Below the pieces are notes generated by a model. The model was not told the DNA's origin. It saw nothing but the letters and a program-made list of their open reading frames with translations, and made no database searches. Of a stretch of DNA of 64,000 nt, positions 18,441 through 29,921 are shown in pieces. Source of the DNA: Rhizobiaceae bacterium (GTDB taxonomy: Bacteria; Pseudomonadota; Alphaproteobacteria; Rhizobiales; Rhizobiaceae); contig JAILWO010000003.1 of assembly GCA_025698895.1 (NCBI GenBank), forward strand, positions 1-64,000, read 5' to 3'. Both the position numbers and the translations under genes were made by a program. Position 1 is the first letter of the stretch, and the number at the start of each line of letters is the position of its first letter.

Positions 18441-18445
18441 TCCCG

Positions 18446-19453
18446 ATGCTGCTTTCCCAGATCGGCAATCCCGACGGTTCGATCACCGTGGTGGCGCGCG
18501 AAGGCAAGGAAGCCTATGCCGTGCGCGGAACAAAAAGCGTCTACGACCTCGTGCTGGACTGCATCGCGTCCGGACGGGCTGACCTCGCCGCCCACATATC
18601 CGCGATCGGGCTCGGAGCCGCGCTCGACCTGGAAGGCGCCTATGAGGAGGGGCGTCTTCTTCCGCCGCTCACGCATCCCGACCCGGCGCATCTGCACCTG
18701 ACCGGCACTGGCCTCACCCATCTCGGGTCCGCCGCGGCCAGGGATGCCATGCACAAGAACATGAGCGCGGCAGACGAGGAAACGCTGACTGATTCCATGC
18801 GGATGTTCCGCATGGGTCTCGACGGTGGCAAACCCGCCAACGGCGCACCTGGCATCCAGCCGGAATGGTTCTACAAGGGCAATGGCGCCTCGCTGGCCGC
18901 GCCAGGCGGGCCGCTCCTGTCGCCGGCCTTCGCCGAAGACGCGGGCGAGGAACCGGAGATCGCCGGCATCTACGTGATCGGCGCCGACGGCACGCCTTTC
19001 CGCGTCGGGTTCGCACTGGCCAACGAGTTTTCCGACCATGTGATGGAGCGGCGAAACTATCTCTACCTCGCCCATTCCAAGCTGCGTCCCGCCTCCTTCG
19101 GGCCGGAAATCCGTATCGGGCCGCTGCCGGCGGATGTCCGCGGCTCCTCGCGCATCCTGCGCGCCGGCAAGGTGGTGTTCGAAAAACCGTTCCTGTCGGG
19201 CGAAACGAACATGTCCCATTCGATCGCCAATCTCGAGCACCATCATTTCAAATATGCGCTGTTTCGGCAGGCAGGCGACGTTCACGTCCACATGTTCGGA
19301 ACGGCGACGCTGTCTTTCGCCGACGGCGTTGCAACGCAGCCGGGCGACGAGTTCGAGATCGAAGCCGACGATTTCGGCATGCCGCTCAGGAACAGGCTCG
19401 TGATCGACGAGGGCCAACCGGCCGACCGCCGCATGGAAGTGCGGGGGCTCTGA
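18446..19453 (+). CDS. gguC: GguC / AraD1-family protein (FAH-superfamily sugar-acid enzyme)
   Basis: Cytoplasmic protein of 335 residues. The sequence MLLSQIGNPDGSITVVAREG, the THPDPAHLHLTGTGLTHLGSA segment and the C-terminal GDEFEIEADDFGMPLRN are typical of GguC, which belongs to the fumarylacetoacetate-hydrolase-like fold. In L-arabinose pathways this family has been proposed to dehydrate 2-keto-3-deoxy-L-arabinonate to alpha-ketoglutarate semialdehyde. Its position before a sugar-acid dehydratase and a semialdehyde dehydrogenase fits that role. No transmembrane segment is seen, so despite its name it is not part of the importer. Confidence 0.85.
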   Translation: MLLSQIGNPDGSITVVAREGKEAYAVRGTKSVYDLVLDCIASGRADLAAHISAIGLGAALDLEGAYEEGRLLPPLTHPDPAHLHLTGTGLTHLGSAAARDAMHKNMSAADEETLTDSMRMFRMGLDGGKPANGAPGIQPEWFYKGNGASLAAPGGPLLSPAFAEDAGEEPEIAGIYVIGADGTPFRVGFALANEFSDHVMERRNYLYLAHSKLRPASFGPEIRIGPLPADVRGSSRILRAGKVVFEKPFLSGETNMSHSIANLEHHHFKYALFRQAGDVHVHMFGTATLSFADGVATQPGDEFEIEADDFGMPLRNRLVIDEGQPADRRMEVRGL

Positions 19454-19474
19454 CCTCCGACGGAATTGGAACCC

Positions 19475-21203
<1,729 letters not shown>

Positions 21204-21217
<14 letters not shown>

Positions 21218-22142
21218 CGCGACGATACGTATCGCCATCGTCGGCGTGGGCAAGATCGCGCGCGACCAGCATCTGCCCTCGATCGCCGGCAATCCCGATT
21301 TCGAGCTTTCGGCAACGGTCAGCCGAAGCGGCGGTGTCGAAGGGGTCGACAATTACGGGTCGATCGACGCGTTGCTCACGGCGCGGCCTGACGTGACGGC
21401 CATCGCGCTGTGCCAGCCGCCCCAGTTCCGCTTCGAGGCCGCCGCGAATGCGATCCGTGCCGGCCGCCATGTGCTGCTCGAAAAGCCGCCGGGTGCGACG
21501 GTGGCGGAAGTCGAAACGCTGGTCCGCGTCGCGAAGGCACATGACGTGACCCTCTTCGCCACCTGGCACTCGCGCTTCGCCGCCGGCGTCGAGCCGGCGC
21601 GTGCATGGCTGCGCGACAGGTCGATCCGGCGGGTGAAAGTCACGTGGAAGGAGGATGTCCGGCGCTGGCATCCCGGCCAGGACTGGATATGGCAGCCGGG
21701 AGGACTGGGCGTCTTCGATCCAGGCATCAATGCGCTGTCCATCGTCACCGCGATCCTGCCGAATGACGTGCATCTCGTTGAGTCCGTCCTGGAATTCCCC
21801 CGAGGCCGTGATGCCCCGATTGCCGCGCAGCTTTCGTTCGAGGGCGAGGGAGGCGTCAGCGTAACGGCGGAATTCGACTGGCGCCAGGCCGGTCCCCAGA
21901 CATGGGATATCGAGGTACAGACGGATGCCGGCCGACTCGTCCTGTCCAAGGGTGGAGCCGAGATGTCGATCGACGGTCGCGCGTCCGTGGTCGACCAAGA
22001 TCGCGAGTATGCTGGCATCTACAGGCGTTTCGCCGACCTCGTCCGCCAACGCGCTATCGATGTCGATCTCGCCCCGCTGGTCCACGTGGCGGATGCCTTC
22101 ATGCTCGGCCGCCGCAAGACCGTCGAACCGTTCGAGGACTAG
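21204..22142 (+). CDS. Gfo/Idh/MocA-family sugar dehydrogenase (D-galactose/L-arabinose 1-dehydrogenase type)
   Basis: NAD(P)-dependent oxidoreductase of 312 residues with a GTG start at 21204 preceded by AAAGGCGG. The Rossmann motif VGVGKIARDQHLP is at residues 11-23, and the family EKP motif appears as LLEKPPGATVAE. The sequence resembles D-galactose/L-arabinose 1-dehydrogenases of rhizobial and Azospirillum pathways, which form the aldonolactone. It overlaps the dehydratase gene. No separate lactonase gene is visible nearby, so lactone opening may be spontaneous or encoded elsewhere. Confidence 0.83.
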
Positions 22143-22150
22143 GAGAAAGC

Positions 22151-23674
22151 ATGACCGAAACCTACACCCCGCACGGCCGTCACCTCATTGCAGGCTCGTG
22201 GTCGGAATCTCCCCAGACTTTCGCCTCCGATCCCACCAACGGCGAACCTCACCGTTTCGCGCTCGGCTCGGCCGAGGAGATCGGGCGCGCTGCGCAGGCG
22301 GCCGAGGAGGCGTTCCGGACATTCGGCTCGTCCTCGCGCCATGATCGCGCGCGGTTCCTGGATGCGATCGCCGACGCGATCGAACGGCGTGGCGCGGCCA
22401 TTACCGCGATCGGCGCCGCCGAAACAGGCCTGCCAAGCGCCCGGCTGGAGGGCGAGCGGGGACGTACGACGGGGCAGTTGCGGCTCTTCGCCAATCATAT
22501 CCGCGACGGCGCATTTCTTGATCGGCGCCATGACGAGGCCCAGCCCGACCGCAAGCCCCTCGCGCGACCCGATATCAAGCTGATCCAGCGGCCGATCGGT
22601 CCGGTCGGCGTTTTTGGCGCGTCGAATTTTCCGCTTGCCTTCTCCACGGCCGGCGGCGACACCGCCTCGGCCCTGGCCGCCGGATGTCCGGTCGTCGTCA
22701 AGGGGCACCCCGGCCATCCGGGAACAGCCGAGATCGTGGCGGACGCGATCCTTGAAGCGATAAACGAGACGGGCCAGCATCCCGGCGTCTTCTCGCTCAT
22801 TCAGTCGAACACGAACGAGGCGGGCGAAGCGCTGGTGACGCATCCGCTCATCAAGGCGGTCGGCTTCACCGGCTCGCTGCGCGGCGGCCGTGCTCTGTTC
22901 GATCTGGCCATGCGGCGCGAGGAGCCCATCCCCTTCTTCGGCGAGTTGGGTTCGGTCAACCCGGTGTTCGTGCTGCCGGATGCCGCCGACAACCGCTTGT
23001 CCGAGATCGCCTCGGGCTGGGTGGCCTCGCTTACCATGGGCGTCGGGCAATTCTGCACCAATCCGGGCGTGATCGTGGTCGCCGGTGACAACGCGGCGGA
23101 GGCTTTCGAGGGCGCGGCCGACAGCGCCCTGGCAGAGCTGGCGCCACAGTCGATGCTGTCGCAGGGTATCGCGCAGGCCTATCGGAGCGGGACGCAACGA
23201 ATGTCGGCCGGCAATGCGGTGCGGACCGTTCGCGCGGGAGCCGTTGACGGACGCCAGGCGTCGCCGGCCCTCTTTTCGACCGACGCGGACACGTTCATGG
23301 CAAATCCCGATCTCGGGGAAGAAGTCTTCGGACCGTCGGGGATCATCGTGCGGGCGCGAGACGGATCGCAGATGATTGAAATCGCCGAGGGCCTTCGCGG
23401 CCAGCTCACGGTGACGCTTCAGATGGACGCCGGCGACGAGGATCTCGCGCGCCGGCTGATGCCCGTGCTCGAACGCAAGGCCGGCCGCATTCTCGCCAAC
23501 GGCTTTCCCACGGGTGTCGAGGTTGTCGATTCCATGATGCATGGCGGTCCCTATCCGGCCAGCACGAATGTTTCGGCTACGTCGGTCGGCACGCTTGCCA
23601 TTCGTCGTTTCCTGCGCCCGGTGGCCTATCAGAACCTGCCCGACGCACTCCTGCCGGGGGAATGGGCGTCGTGA
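22151..23674 (+). CDS. Aldehyde dehydrogenase, alpha-ketoglutarate semialdehyde type (NADP+)
   Basis: Cytoplasmic enzyme of 507 residues. The features are those of the long KGSADH type III/ALDH-NADP group: VGVFGASNFPLAFS, VVVKGHPGHPGT, FTGSLRGGRALFD, FFGELGSVNPVFVLP and the catalytic cysteine in GQFCTNPG. It oxidises alpha-ketoglutarate semialdehyde to alpha-ketoglutarate, the last step of non-phosphorylating L-arabinose (and related) catabolism. The ATG follows AGGAGAAAGC. The dgoK start overlaps its stop. With GguC, the dehydratase and the dehydrogenase it completes a route into the TCA cycle, lacking only an obvious lactonase. Confidence 0.88.
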   Translation: MTETYTPHGRHLIAGSWSESPQTFASDPTNGEPHRFALGSAEEIGRAAQAAEEAFRTFGSSSRHDRARFLDAIADAIERRGAAITAIGAAETGLPSARLEGERGRTTGQLRLFANHIRDGAFLDRRHDEAQPDRKPLARPDIKLIQRPIGPVGVFGASNFPLAFSTAGGDTASALAAGCPVVVKGHPGHPGTAEIVADAILEAINETGQHPGVFSLIQSNTNEAGEALVTHPLIKAVGFTGSLRGGRALFDLAMRREEPIPFFGELGSVNPVFVLPDAADNRLSEIASGWVASLTMGVGQFCTNPGVIVVAGDNAAEAFEGAADSALAELAPQSMLSQGIAQAYRSGTQRMSAGNAVRTVRAGAVDGRQASPALFSTDADTFMANPDLGEEVFGPSGIIVRARDGSQMIEIAEGLRGQLTVTLQMDAGDEDLARRLMPVLERKAGRILANGFPTGVEVVDSMMHGGPYPASTNVSATSVGTLAIRRFLRPVAYQNLPDALLPGEWAS

Positions 23675-24597
23675 ACGATGCGGCGCCCGCCGAACCGCAG
23701 TGGATCGCGGTCGACTGGGGTACGACCAATTTGCGCGCCTGGGCGATGGTCGGCGACCAACCGCTTGCGACGGCCAAGTCCGCGAGGGGAATGGGGACGC
23801 TGTCGCGGGAAGAGTTCGAGCCGGTCCTGATCGAGACGATCGGGCCGTGGCTTGGGCGGGGGCAGGCGCTACCCGTCGTGGCCTGTGGCATGGTCGGCGC
23901 TCGGCAGGGCTGGATCGAGGTTCCGTATGTATCTCTCCCTTCACCCCCAATCGACATTGCCGCCATGCGCAGCGTCGAGACGCGGAACAGGCTCATCAGC
24001 GTCACGATCGTCCATGGTCTCAGTCAGGGCGATCCACCTGATGTCATGCGCGGCGAGGAAACCCAGCTTGCGGGCCTGCTGGCGCTTGAACCCCGTTTCG
24101 AGGGGATCGTCTGCCTGCCCGGCACGCACTCGAAATGGGTCGAGATTCGCCGAGGCCGTGTCGAAGGTTTCCGGACCTTCCTGACAGGCGAACTCTTCGA
24201 CCTCATTGCCCGCCAGTCGGTCCTGCGCCACGTCGTCGACGATGGGAGCGCGCCCGCCGGTCCCGATTTCGAACAGGCCCTCGACGAGATCGCCGCCGAT
24301 CCGGCCGGGTTGACCGGACAACTGTTTTCGATCCGCGCCGGCGCCCTTGTGGCCGGACTCGCGCCGAGAGCCGCGAACGACCGGCTTTCCGGTCTGCTGA
24401 TCGGCATGGAGGTCGAGGCATCCCGGGCGCTGTGGGCGTCTGGAGAGGTGACACTGATCGGCCAGGCCGAGCTTTGCGCTCTCTATGCCCGGGCGATCCT
24501 CCATCGCGGTGGTCGGGCCCGAGCGGTCGACGCGACCGGATGCACGCTGTCGGGTCTCAACGCCGTTCGCTGCGCCCTGTGTGGCGACTTTGCATGA
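23671..24597 (+). CDS. dgoK: 2-dehydro-3-deoxygalactonokinase
   Basis: Sugar-acid kinase of about 308 residues. I prefer the GTG at 23671, which overlaps the previous stop as GTGA and has GGGGGA at suitable distance, over the ATG at 23662. The phosphate-binding motif VDWGTTNLRAW, the conserved VACGMVGARQGWIE and the CLPGTHSKWVEI segment are DgoK hallmarks. It phosphorylates 2-keto-3-deoxygalactonate in the De Ley-Doudoroff pathway. The partner aldolase gene dgoA is not in the window, so the aldolase must be encoded elsewhere. Confidence 0.9.
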   Translation: MNDAAPAEPQWIAVDWGTTNLRAWAMVGDQPLATAKSARGMGTLSREEFEPVLIETIGPWLGRGQALPVVACGMVGARQGWIEVPYVSLPSPPIDIAAMRSVETRNRLISVTIVHGLSQGDPPDVMRGEETQLAGLLALEPRFEGIVCLPGTHSKWVEIRRGRVEGFRTFLTGELFDLIARQSVLRHVVDDGSAPAGPDFEQALDEIAADPAGLTGQLFSIRAGALVAGLAPRAANDRLSGLLIGMEVEASRALWASGEVTLIGQAELCALYARAILHRGGRARAVDATGCTLSGLNAVRCALCGDFA

Positions 24598-24619
24598 CGA
24601 CGCCCCATGCCGGGCGTTG
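24598..24619. terminator. Bidirectional terminator-like hairpin
   Basis: An 8-pair stem with one G-U (arms 24598-24605 and 24612-24619) and a 6-base loop fills the gap between convergent dgoK and the GGDEF-EAL gene. The plus strand continues into CTATGCATTTT. Confidence 0.55.
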
Positions 24620-26899
24620 CTATGCATTTTGCAGCGTTGAAGCTCGCTGATGCCGCCCTGACAGCCGATCTGCGAAAAGCGCCTCGACCTCAACGGCCGG
24701 GATCGGCCTTGACAGCAGGAATCCCTGGAGATCATCGCATCCGATCTCCCCCAGGAACCGGTCCTGTTCGATCGTCTCGACACCTTCAGCGGTTGTCTTG
24801 AGACCGGTGGCCTTGGCGAGGTCGATGATGGCGCGGACGATCGCCTCGTCGCCATTGTCGGTGCCGAATCCGGTCACGAAGCTCCGGTCGATCTTGATCC
24901 GGTCGACGTCCAGCTCCTGCAGGCGCCCGAGCGACGAGAAGCCGGTGCCGAAGTCGTCAAGCGCGAACCGTACGCCGAGCTCGCGCAAGGCGGCGATGTT
25001 TGTCTGACAGTTCCCGTCCCGGTCGGACATGCCAGTCTCGGTGACCTCCAATTCGAGCCGATGCGGGCTGAGCCCGGTGGACATCAGGATGCTGGCAACC
25101 CGCATCGCATAGGTGGGGCTCTTCATTTCCAGGGCGGAGACGTTGACCGCGAGGGTTTCGACGGGCCAGTCGGAAGCCGCGGCGCAAGCGCGCCTGAGAA
25201 CCAGTTCGCCCAGTTGCTCGATTAACCCAGTCTCCTCTGCGAGCGGGATGAAAACGTCGGGCGATATGCGCCCGCGGACAGGGTGGTTCCAGCGCACCAG
25301 AGCTTCGACGCCGGCTATGTCATGGTCCCTGGCCGCAAACAGCGGCTGGTAGTGGATATCGAACTGCTCGGGTGCCGTGAGCGCGGCGCGAAGGTCGCGC
25401 TCGAGTTCGCGCCGCTCTGTGATCAGCGCTTCCATCTCCCGGGAGAAGATCGCGTAGCCGCTTCGCCCGTTCGCCTTGGCCGAATAAAGCGCGATGTCGG
25501 CTTTGCGGGTGAGATCGATGGCCGCGGTCCCGTCCTTTGGCGCGATCGCGACCCCGATGCTGACGCCGATGAAGATCTGCGTATCCGCAAGTTCGAAAGG
25601 ATGGCGCGCCGTTTCCACCAGCTTCGTACAGATTTGCTCGACCTCGTCCTGATCAGCGATGCCGCGAAGGATGATGGTGAACTCGTCCCCGCCCAGACGG
25701 ACGACCGTATTCGCTTCGCCAACCACCTGTCCGAGCCGTTCCGCAAACTGCCGCAGCAGCATGTCGCCCGTCGGATGTCCGAGCGTATCGTTCACCTCCT
25801 TGAACCGGTCGAGATCGAGGTAGAGCAGTGCCATGGCGCGACCTTCCACCTCGGCGGCCGCCAGTGCTTCCGCCAGCCGCATCTCGAACTGAACCCGGTT
25901 GGGCAGGCCGGTGAGAATATCGTGTGTGGCCAGGTGCCTGATCTCCGCCTGCGTCCTGTTGAGGGATAGCGAGCGGCTGCGCAGCACCAGGAGCAGCCCC
26001 GACAATGCTCCCATTCCGATGACGAACATTCCCGTCAGAACCGGCCACACATGCCCGAAAACGACGGAGCCGGGGCGATAGGGCGACCATACGTAATATC
26101 CGAGCGCATCACCGGTCGAATCCACAAGCGGGCTTACGGCTTCGTGTGGCGCGTGATCGTCGGTCCAGGTGAAGCGCAGCCCGTCGAGTAGGTAGTTGTC
26201 CTTCAGTTCCTGAACCAGGCTGTCGTCGAGATGGCGCACGGCGATGTGGAAGTATTCCTCACCCGCCACCTGCTCGATCTCGCCGCTATCGGACACAATC
26301 GGCTTCACGCTTATGATCGCGGGCCGGCCGGAAACCCTCGCGATTTCCGAAGCGCCGATGGTCAGCACGCGATCGGAGATTCCGGTTTCGTCGCCTGAGC
26401 GAAGCCGGCCTCTAAGCTCGTCCACCAGCGGCTTCGTTTGCGACCAGATATCGGAAAGCCTGCCCGGCTCGGCGACGGCTCCTTCGATCGAGGCATAGAT
26501 CGGTTGATCCCGGGGACCGATAATATAGGCCGAGTCATGCCCAAAATAGGTATTCATCCAGCTGCCGAGGTTGAGGTCGAGCCATTCGCCGTTTCCGGCC
26601 CTTATGCCTTCCACGGCATCGTCCCAGACCGTGACGCTCTCCTGCTCGTGGGCGATCGTCGCTTTCAGCTGAGAGACGACGAGATCGACCAGCGCCCTCT
26701 GGCGCTCGATAGCGATGCGATCGGCTTCCGCGGTCGACCAGTACAGCAATCCCGCCGCCACGAGGTTGAGAACGATCGCGACCGTGAAGAAGGGGATGAC
26801 CGTTCGGAGGATGAAACGCCTGCGACTGGGGTGCCCGAAGTAGCCTGTCATTTCGGATACACTGTTCTTGTTGTTATTTGGCTGAAACGTCGCATCCAC
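24620..26899 (-). CDS. Membrane diguanylate cyclase/phosphodiesterase with CHASE4-like sensor
   Basis: Protein of 759 residues with a GTG start at 26899; ATG 26848 is an alternative. Order: transmembrane helix near residues 30-53, a periplasmic sensor resembling CHASE4 (VTVWDDAVEGI, WMNTYFGHDSAYI), a second helix near 285-310, then GGDEF and EAL domains. The GGDEF motif RLGGDEF is intact, but the preceding product-inhibition site reads GEAN instead of RxxD. EAL residues appear complete: EALVRW, NVSALE, EVTETG, DDFGTG, KIDRSF, EGVET. Both synthesis and breakdown of c-di-GMP are therefore possible. It stands alone, convergent with dgoK. Confidence 0.9.
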   Translation of the reverse strand: MDATFQPNNNKNSVSEMTGYFGHPSRRRFILRTVIPFFTVAIVLNLVAAGLLYWSTAEADRIAIERQRALVDLVVSQLKATIAHEQESVTVWDDAVEGIRAGNGEWLDLNLGSWMNTYFGHDSAYIIGPRDQPIYASIEGAVAEPGRLSDIWSQTKPLVDELRGRLRSGDETGISDRVLTIGASEIARVSGRPAIISVKPIVSDSGEIEQVAGEEYFHIAVRHLDDSLVQELKDNYLLDGLRFTWTDDHAPHEAVSPLVDSTGDALGYYVWSPYRPGSVVFGHVWPVLTGMFVIGMGALSGLLLVLRSRSLSLNRTQAEIRHLATHDILTGLPNRVQFEMRLAEALAAAEVEGRAMALLYLDLDRFKEVNDTLGHPTGDMLLRQFAERLGQVVGEANTVVRLGGDEFTIILRGIADQDEVEQICTKLVETARHPFELADTQIFIGVSIGVAIAPKDGTAAIDLTRKADIALYSAKANGRSGYAIFSREMEALITERRELERDLRAALTAPEQFDIHYQPLFAARDHDIAGVEALVRWNHPVRGRISPDVFIPLAEETGLIEQLGELVLRRACAAASDWPVETLAVNVSALEMKSPTYAMRVASILMSTGLSPHRLELEVTETGMSDRDGNCQTNIAALRELGVRFALDDFGTGFSSLGRLQELDVDRIKIDRSFVTGFGTDNGDEAIVRAIIDLAKATGLKTTAEGVETIEQDRFLGEIGCDDLQGFLLSRPIPAVEVEALFADRLSGRHQRASTLQNA

Positions 26900-27043
26900 C
26901 GATTAACGACCCCTTTCCGGCGCAGCGGCGCAACGTTCCCCTTGATCGGGTAGGGTTAACGACTTTCTTCAAACTCGGTACGCGCCGTCCCGGCCGGACG
27001 CATGGCAGGGGAATGCGCCGCATCCGCGCGGCGTTGGACCGGC

Positions 27044-27199
27044 TCAATCCGCGCCGAGCGACGCCTCGTCGAGAAGGACGCGATGCGCCGCGCCGTCCAG
27101 GTCGTCATACTGGCCGCTGCGGAGCGCCCACAGGAACGCGACCAGAGCAAGCCCGCCCAGGAACAATGCGATCGGGATCAGGTAGACGAGCGTCGTCAT
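27044..27199 (-). CDS. ccoS: cbb3 oxidase maturation protein CcoS/FixS
   Basis: Small membrane protein of 51 residues. It starts MTTLVYLIPIALFLGGLALVAFLWALRSGQYDDLDG, the standard CcoS pattern of one helix followed by the YDDLxGxxxRxL tail. The start overlaps the end of ccoI by four bases. CcoS is required to assemble active cbb3 oxidase, probably by helping cofactor or copper insertion. It is the last gene of the ccoGHIS operon. Confidence 0.93.
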   Translation of the reverse strand: MTTLVYLIPIALFLGGLALVAFLWALRSGQYDDLDGAAHRVLLDEASLGAD

Positions 27200-29427
27200 G
27201 CCGGTGCCACGATGGTGCGGGCAGGGGTGGCCTCGACGGTGGCGGACACACGTGCCAACCGCAGGGCGTTCGCCACGACGAGCAGTGAAGAGAGCGACAT
27301 GGCGATTGCCGCCACCAGCGGAGTGGCATGGCCGAGCACGGCGATCGGCACGGCGACGACATTGTAGCCGATTGCCAACGCGATGTTCTGCCGGATCAGC
27401 CGGTCGGCCTTTCGTGCGACCTCGACGGCCAGCGGCACGGCCCCGAGCCCGTCGCGCAGGAAGACGAAGTCGGCGGCGCTGCGCCCGACATCGGCGGCGG
27501 TGGCCGGCGCCGCGGACACGTGCGCCGCAGCCAGGGCCGGAGCGTCGTTGAGGCCGTCGCCCACCATCAGAACGCGGTGACCTTCGCGTCCCAGCGTCAC
27601 GATCCGTTCAACCTTCTGCGCCGGCAGCAACGCCCACTGGAATTGTTCGATGCCGAGCGCTCCCGCGACCTGGCGGCAGGCCGGCTGCGCATCGCCCGAA
27701 AGCATTTCCACCAGACCGACCAGCCGCGCGAGCCGGTCAACGGCCTCGGCCGCCCCTGGGCGCAGCCGGTCCTCGAAGGCGAAGCGGGCGACCTCGCGCC
27801 CGTCGAGGGAAAGCACTGTGCCGCCATCGGCACCGCCCTCGCTTGCCCATCCGGGCCGGCCGAGGCGCCACACACCTTCGTCGTTTCTTCCTTCTATGCC
27901 CTGTCCAGGATGTTCGGCAAGGCCGTCGAAAGCGATGGCTCGTTCGGTCCCGCGCCCAGCGGTTGCGAGCGCCCGTGAGAACGGGTGCCGGGAATGCGCG
28001 GCGAGTGCGGCGGCCACGGCCAGCATGCGCGGGTCGATTTCGTCACCGTTGACAAGCCTCGGCCTGCCGAGCGTCAACGTTCCGGTCTTGTCGAGGACGA
28101 CATGGTTCGCCTCCGCCAGCCGTTCCAGGCCCGAGCCGTCCTTAACCATGATGCCCGCCTCGAAGAGGCGACGCGCCGCCACCACCTGCACGATCGGCAC
28201 CGCGAGACCGAGCGCGCACGGGCAGGTGATGATCAGCACCGCGATCGCCGTCGTCATCGCGAAGTGCCAGTCACCGCCCACCGCCATCCAGCCGAAGAAG
28301 GTCACCAGCGCTCCCAGGTGGACGACCGGCGCATAGAGGGTCGAAACCCTTTCGGCGATGCGGCGATAGCGCGCCCGGCCACCCTCGGCCGCCTCGAGCA
28401 TGGCGAGCATTTCCGCCAGGAAGGAGCCGGAGGCCGGCCGTAAGGCCTGCAGCGTCAGCGGTCCGGTCAGGTTCAGGCCGCCGGCGCGGACGGTAACGCC
28501 ACGGGTAACCGGGACCGGGGTGCTTTCGCCGGTGACCAGCGCAAGGTCCAGGTCGGAAGCACCGGTTTCGATCCGCGCGTCGACGGGAATGCGTTCTCCG
28601 ACCGCGACGAGCAGCCTGTCGCCCGCAGCAATGTCGCCGAGTTGGCGGTAGTCGCGCGAACCGTCGGGCAGAAGGACCAGCGCCCCGCGCGGCGAAAGCC
28701 GCGCCAGGCCGAGTACCGCCGAGCGCGCGCGGTTGCGCATGGCATGGTCGAGCGTCCGTCCGATCAGCAGGAAAAAGAGCAGTGACACCGCCGCGTCGAA
28801 ATAGGCATGCGGTCCATGCGTGACGGTCTCGTGAATGCTCATTGCGTAGGCGAGCGTTACGCCGACGGCGATCGGCAGATCCATGTTCACCCGCCCGTGG
28901 CTGAGCGCCGACCAGGCGGAACGGTAGAAGATGCCGCCGGCGAAGATGAGAGCCGGGATGGCGATCAGTGCCGAGACATAGTGGAAGAGATCGCGCGTCG
29001 CTCCCTCCGCGCCCGACCAGACGGAAACGGACAGCAGCATGATGTTGCCTGCGGCGAAGCCGGACACGGCCACCGCCCGCAGCAGGCGCGAGAACTCGGC
29101 ATCGTTCGCGGTCTCCGCTTCCTCCGCGGGATGCGCCGGATAGCCGATCGCGGCAAGCCGCGTGGCGAGAGGCGGCATCGCGCCGTCACGGTACCGAACC
29201 GTGACGCGGCGCGTGGACAGGTTGACGCGCGCGGCCTCCACGCCCTCGATTTCGCGGAGCGTGCTTTCCACCGCATTGATGCAGGCCGCGCAGTGGACCG
29301 CCGGCACCGACAGCTCGACCTGCCGGCTGCCGTCGCCCAATGAGCGGCTCGACATCGCCACCTCGTCGTCGGACAGTACCGTCAGTTCGGCCGCGTCGCC
29401 ATCCGTTCCCGGCGCGCAACAACTCAT
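27196..29427 (-). CDS. ccoI: Copper-translocating P1B-type ATPase CcoI/FixI
   Basis: Inner-membrane ATPase of 743 residues that supplies copper for the cbb3 oxidase. There is an N-terminal MSCCAPG and a metal-binding CAACINAVE motif near residue 44. Eight predicted helices include the translocation motif CPCALG. Catalytic motifs DKTGTLT (phosphorylated Asp), HSRHPFSRAL (HP locus) and MVGDGLNDAPAL follow. The start overlaps ccoH by four bases and the end overlaps ccoS by four. This is distinct from detoxifying CopA, and the operon context fixes the assignment. Confidence 0.95.
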   Translation of the reverse strand: MSCCAPGTDGDAAELTVLSDDEVAMSSRSLGDGSRQVELSVPAVHCAACINAVESTLREIEGVEAARVNLSTRRVTVRYRDGAMPPLATRLAAIGYPAHPAEEAETANDAEFSRLLRAVAVSGFAAGNIMLLSVSVWSGAEGATRDLFHYVSALIAIPALIFAGGIFYRSAWSALSHGRVNMDLPIAVGVTLAYAMSIHETVTHGPHAYFDAAVSLLFFLLIGRTLDHAMRNRARSAVLGLARLSPRGALVLLPDGSRDYRQLGDIAAGDRLLVAVGERIPVDARIETGASDLDLALVTGESTPVPVTRGVTVRAGGLNLTGPLTLQALRPASGSFLAEMLAMLEAAEGGRARYRRIAERVSTLYAPVVHLGALVTFFGWMAVGGDWHFAMTTAIAVLIITCPCALGLAVPIVQVVAARRLFEAGIMVKDGSGLERLAEANHVVLDKTGTLTLGRPRLVNGDEIDPRMLAVAAALAAHSRHPFSRALATAGRGTERAIAFDGLAEHPGQGIEGRNDEGVWRLGRPGWASEGGADGGTVLSLDGREVARFAFEDRLRPGAAEAVDRLARLVGLVEMLSGDAQPACRQVAGALGIEQFQWALLPAQKVERIVTLGREGHRVLMVGDGLNDAPALAAAHVSAAPATAADVGRSAADFVFLRDGLGAVPLAVEVARKADRLIRQNIALAIGYNVVAVPIAVLGHATPLVAAIAMSLSSLLVVANALRLARVSATVEATPARTIVAPA

Positions 29428-29921
29428 CTCAGACTTTCCCCTGTGATCGTGATGCGCCGCGTCTCGTGCCAGGCGAGACCGTCGTGCGTGTCGGCCAGGA
29501 CTTCGACCACCCAGGTGCCGTCCCTAACGTCGATGCCGCCGCCCGCGCGCGAGCCTGCGACCGCAAGTTCGACAACGCGATCCGTGGCATCCGTCATGGG
29601 GCTCTTCAGGACGACGCTCGCCGAACGAAGCGGGATGGTTTGCCCCTGGCGATCCGATAGGCCGAAACTCACCTGCCCTTCGGCAAGCTCAAGGGTCGAA
29701 GTCCAGCCGCGGGCCGCCTGTTGCCTCGCTGCGGCGGCCCTCTCGTTGAACTCCTGGCTGGCAACATAGGAATTGCGGACGACAAAGCCGCTCCAGCTCG
29801 TTCGTGCAATCGTCGCCATGGTGACATTGACGGCGATGATCACGCCGAAAAAGAAGATCATGATCGCCAGCATGTGGCGTCCAGTGAACTCTGCGGGACC
29901 GGTCTTGCGGCTGTGCGTCAT
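29424..29921 (-). CDS. ccoH: cbb3 oxidase assembly protein CcoH/FixH
   Basis: Membrane-anchored periplasmic protein of 165 residues. One N-terminal helix (MLAIMIFFFGVIIAVNVTMA) is followed by SWSGFVVRNSYVASQEFNERAAAARQQAARGW, the conserved FixH start. The rest is a beta-rich domain ending TRRITITGESLR. It overlaps ccoG and ccoI by four bases each. CcoH associates with CcoP during assembly of the oxidase. Confidence 0.94.
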   Translation of the reverse strand: MTHSRKTGPAEFTGRHMLAIMIFFFGVIIAVNVTMATIARTSWSGFVVRNSYVASQEFNERAAAARQQAARGWTSTLELAEGQVSFGLSDRQGQTIPLRSASVVLKSPMTDATDRVVELAVAGSRAGGGIDVRDGTWVVEVLADTHDGLAWHETRRITITGESLR

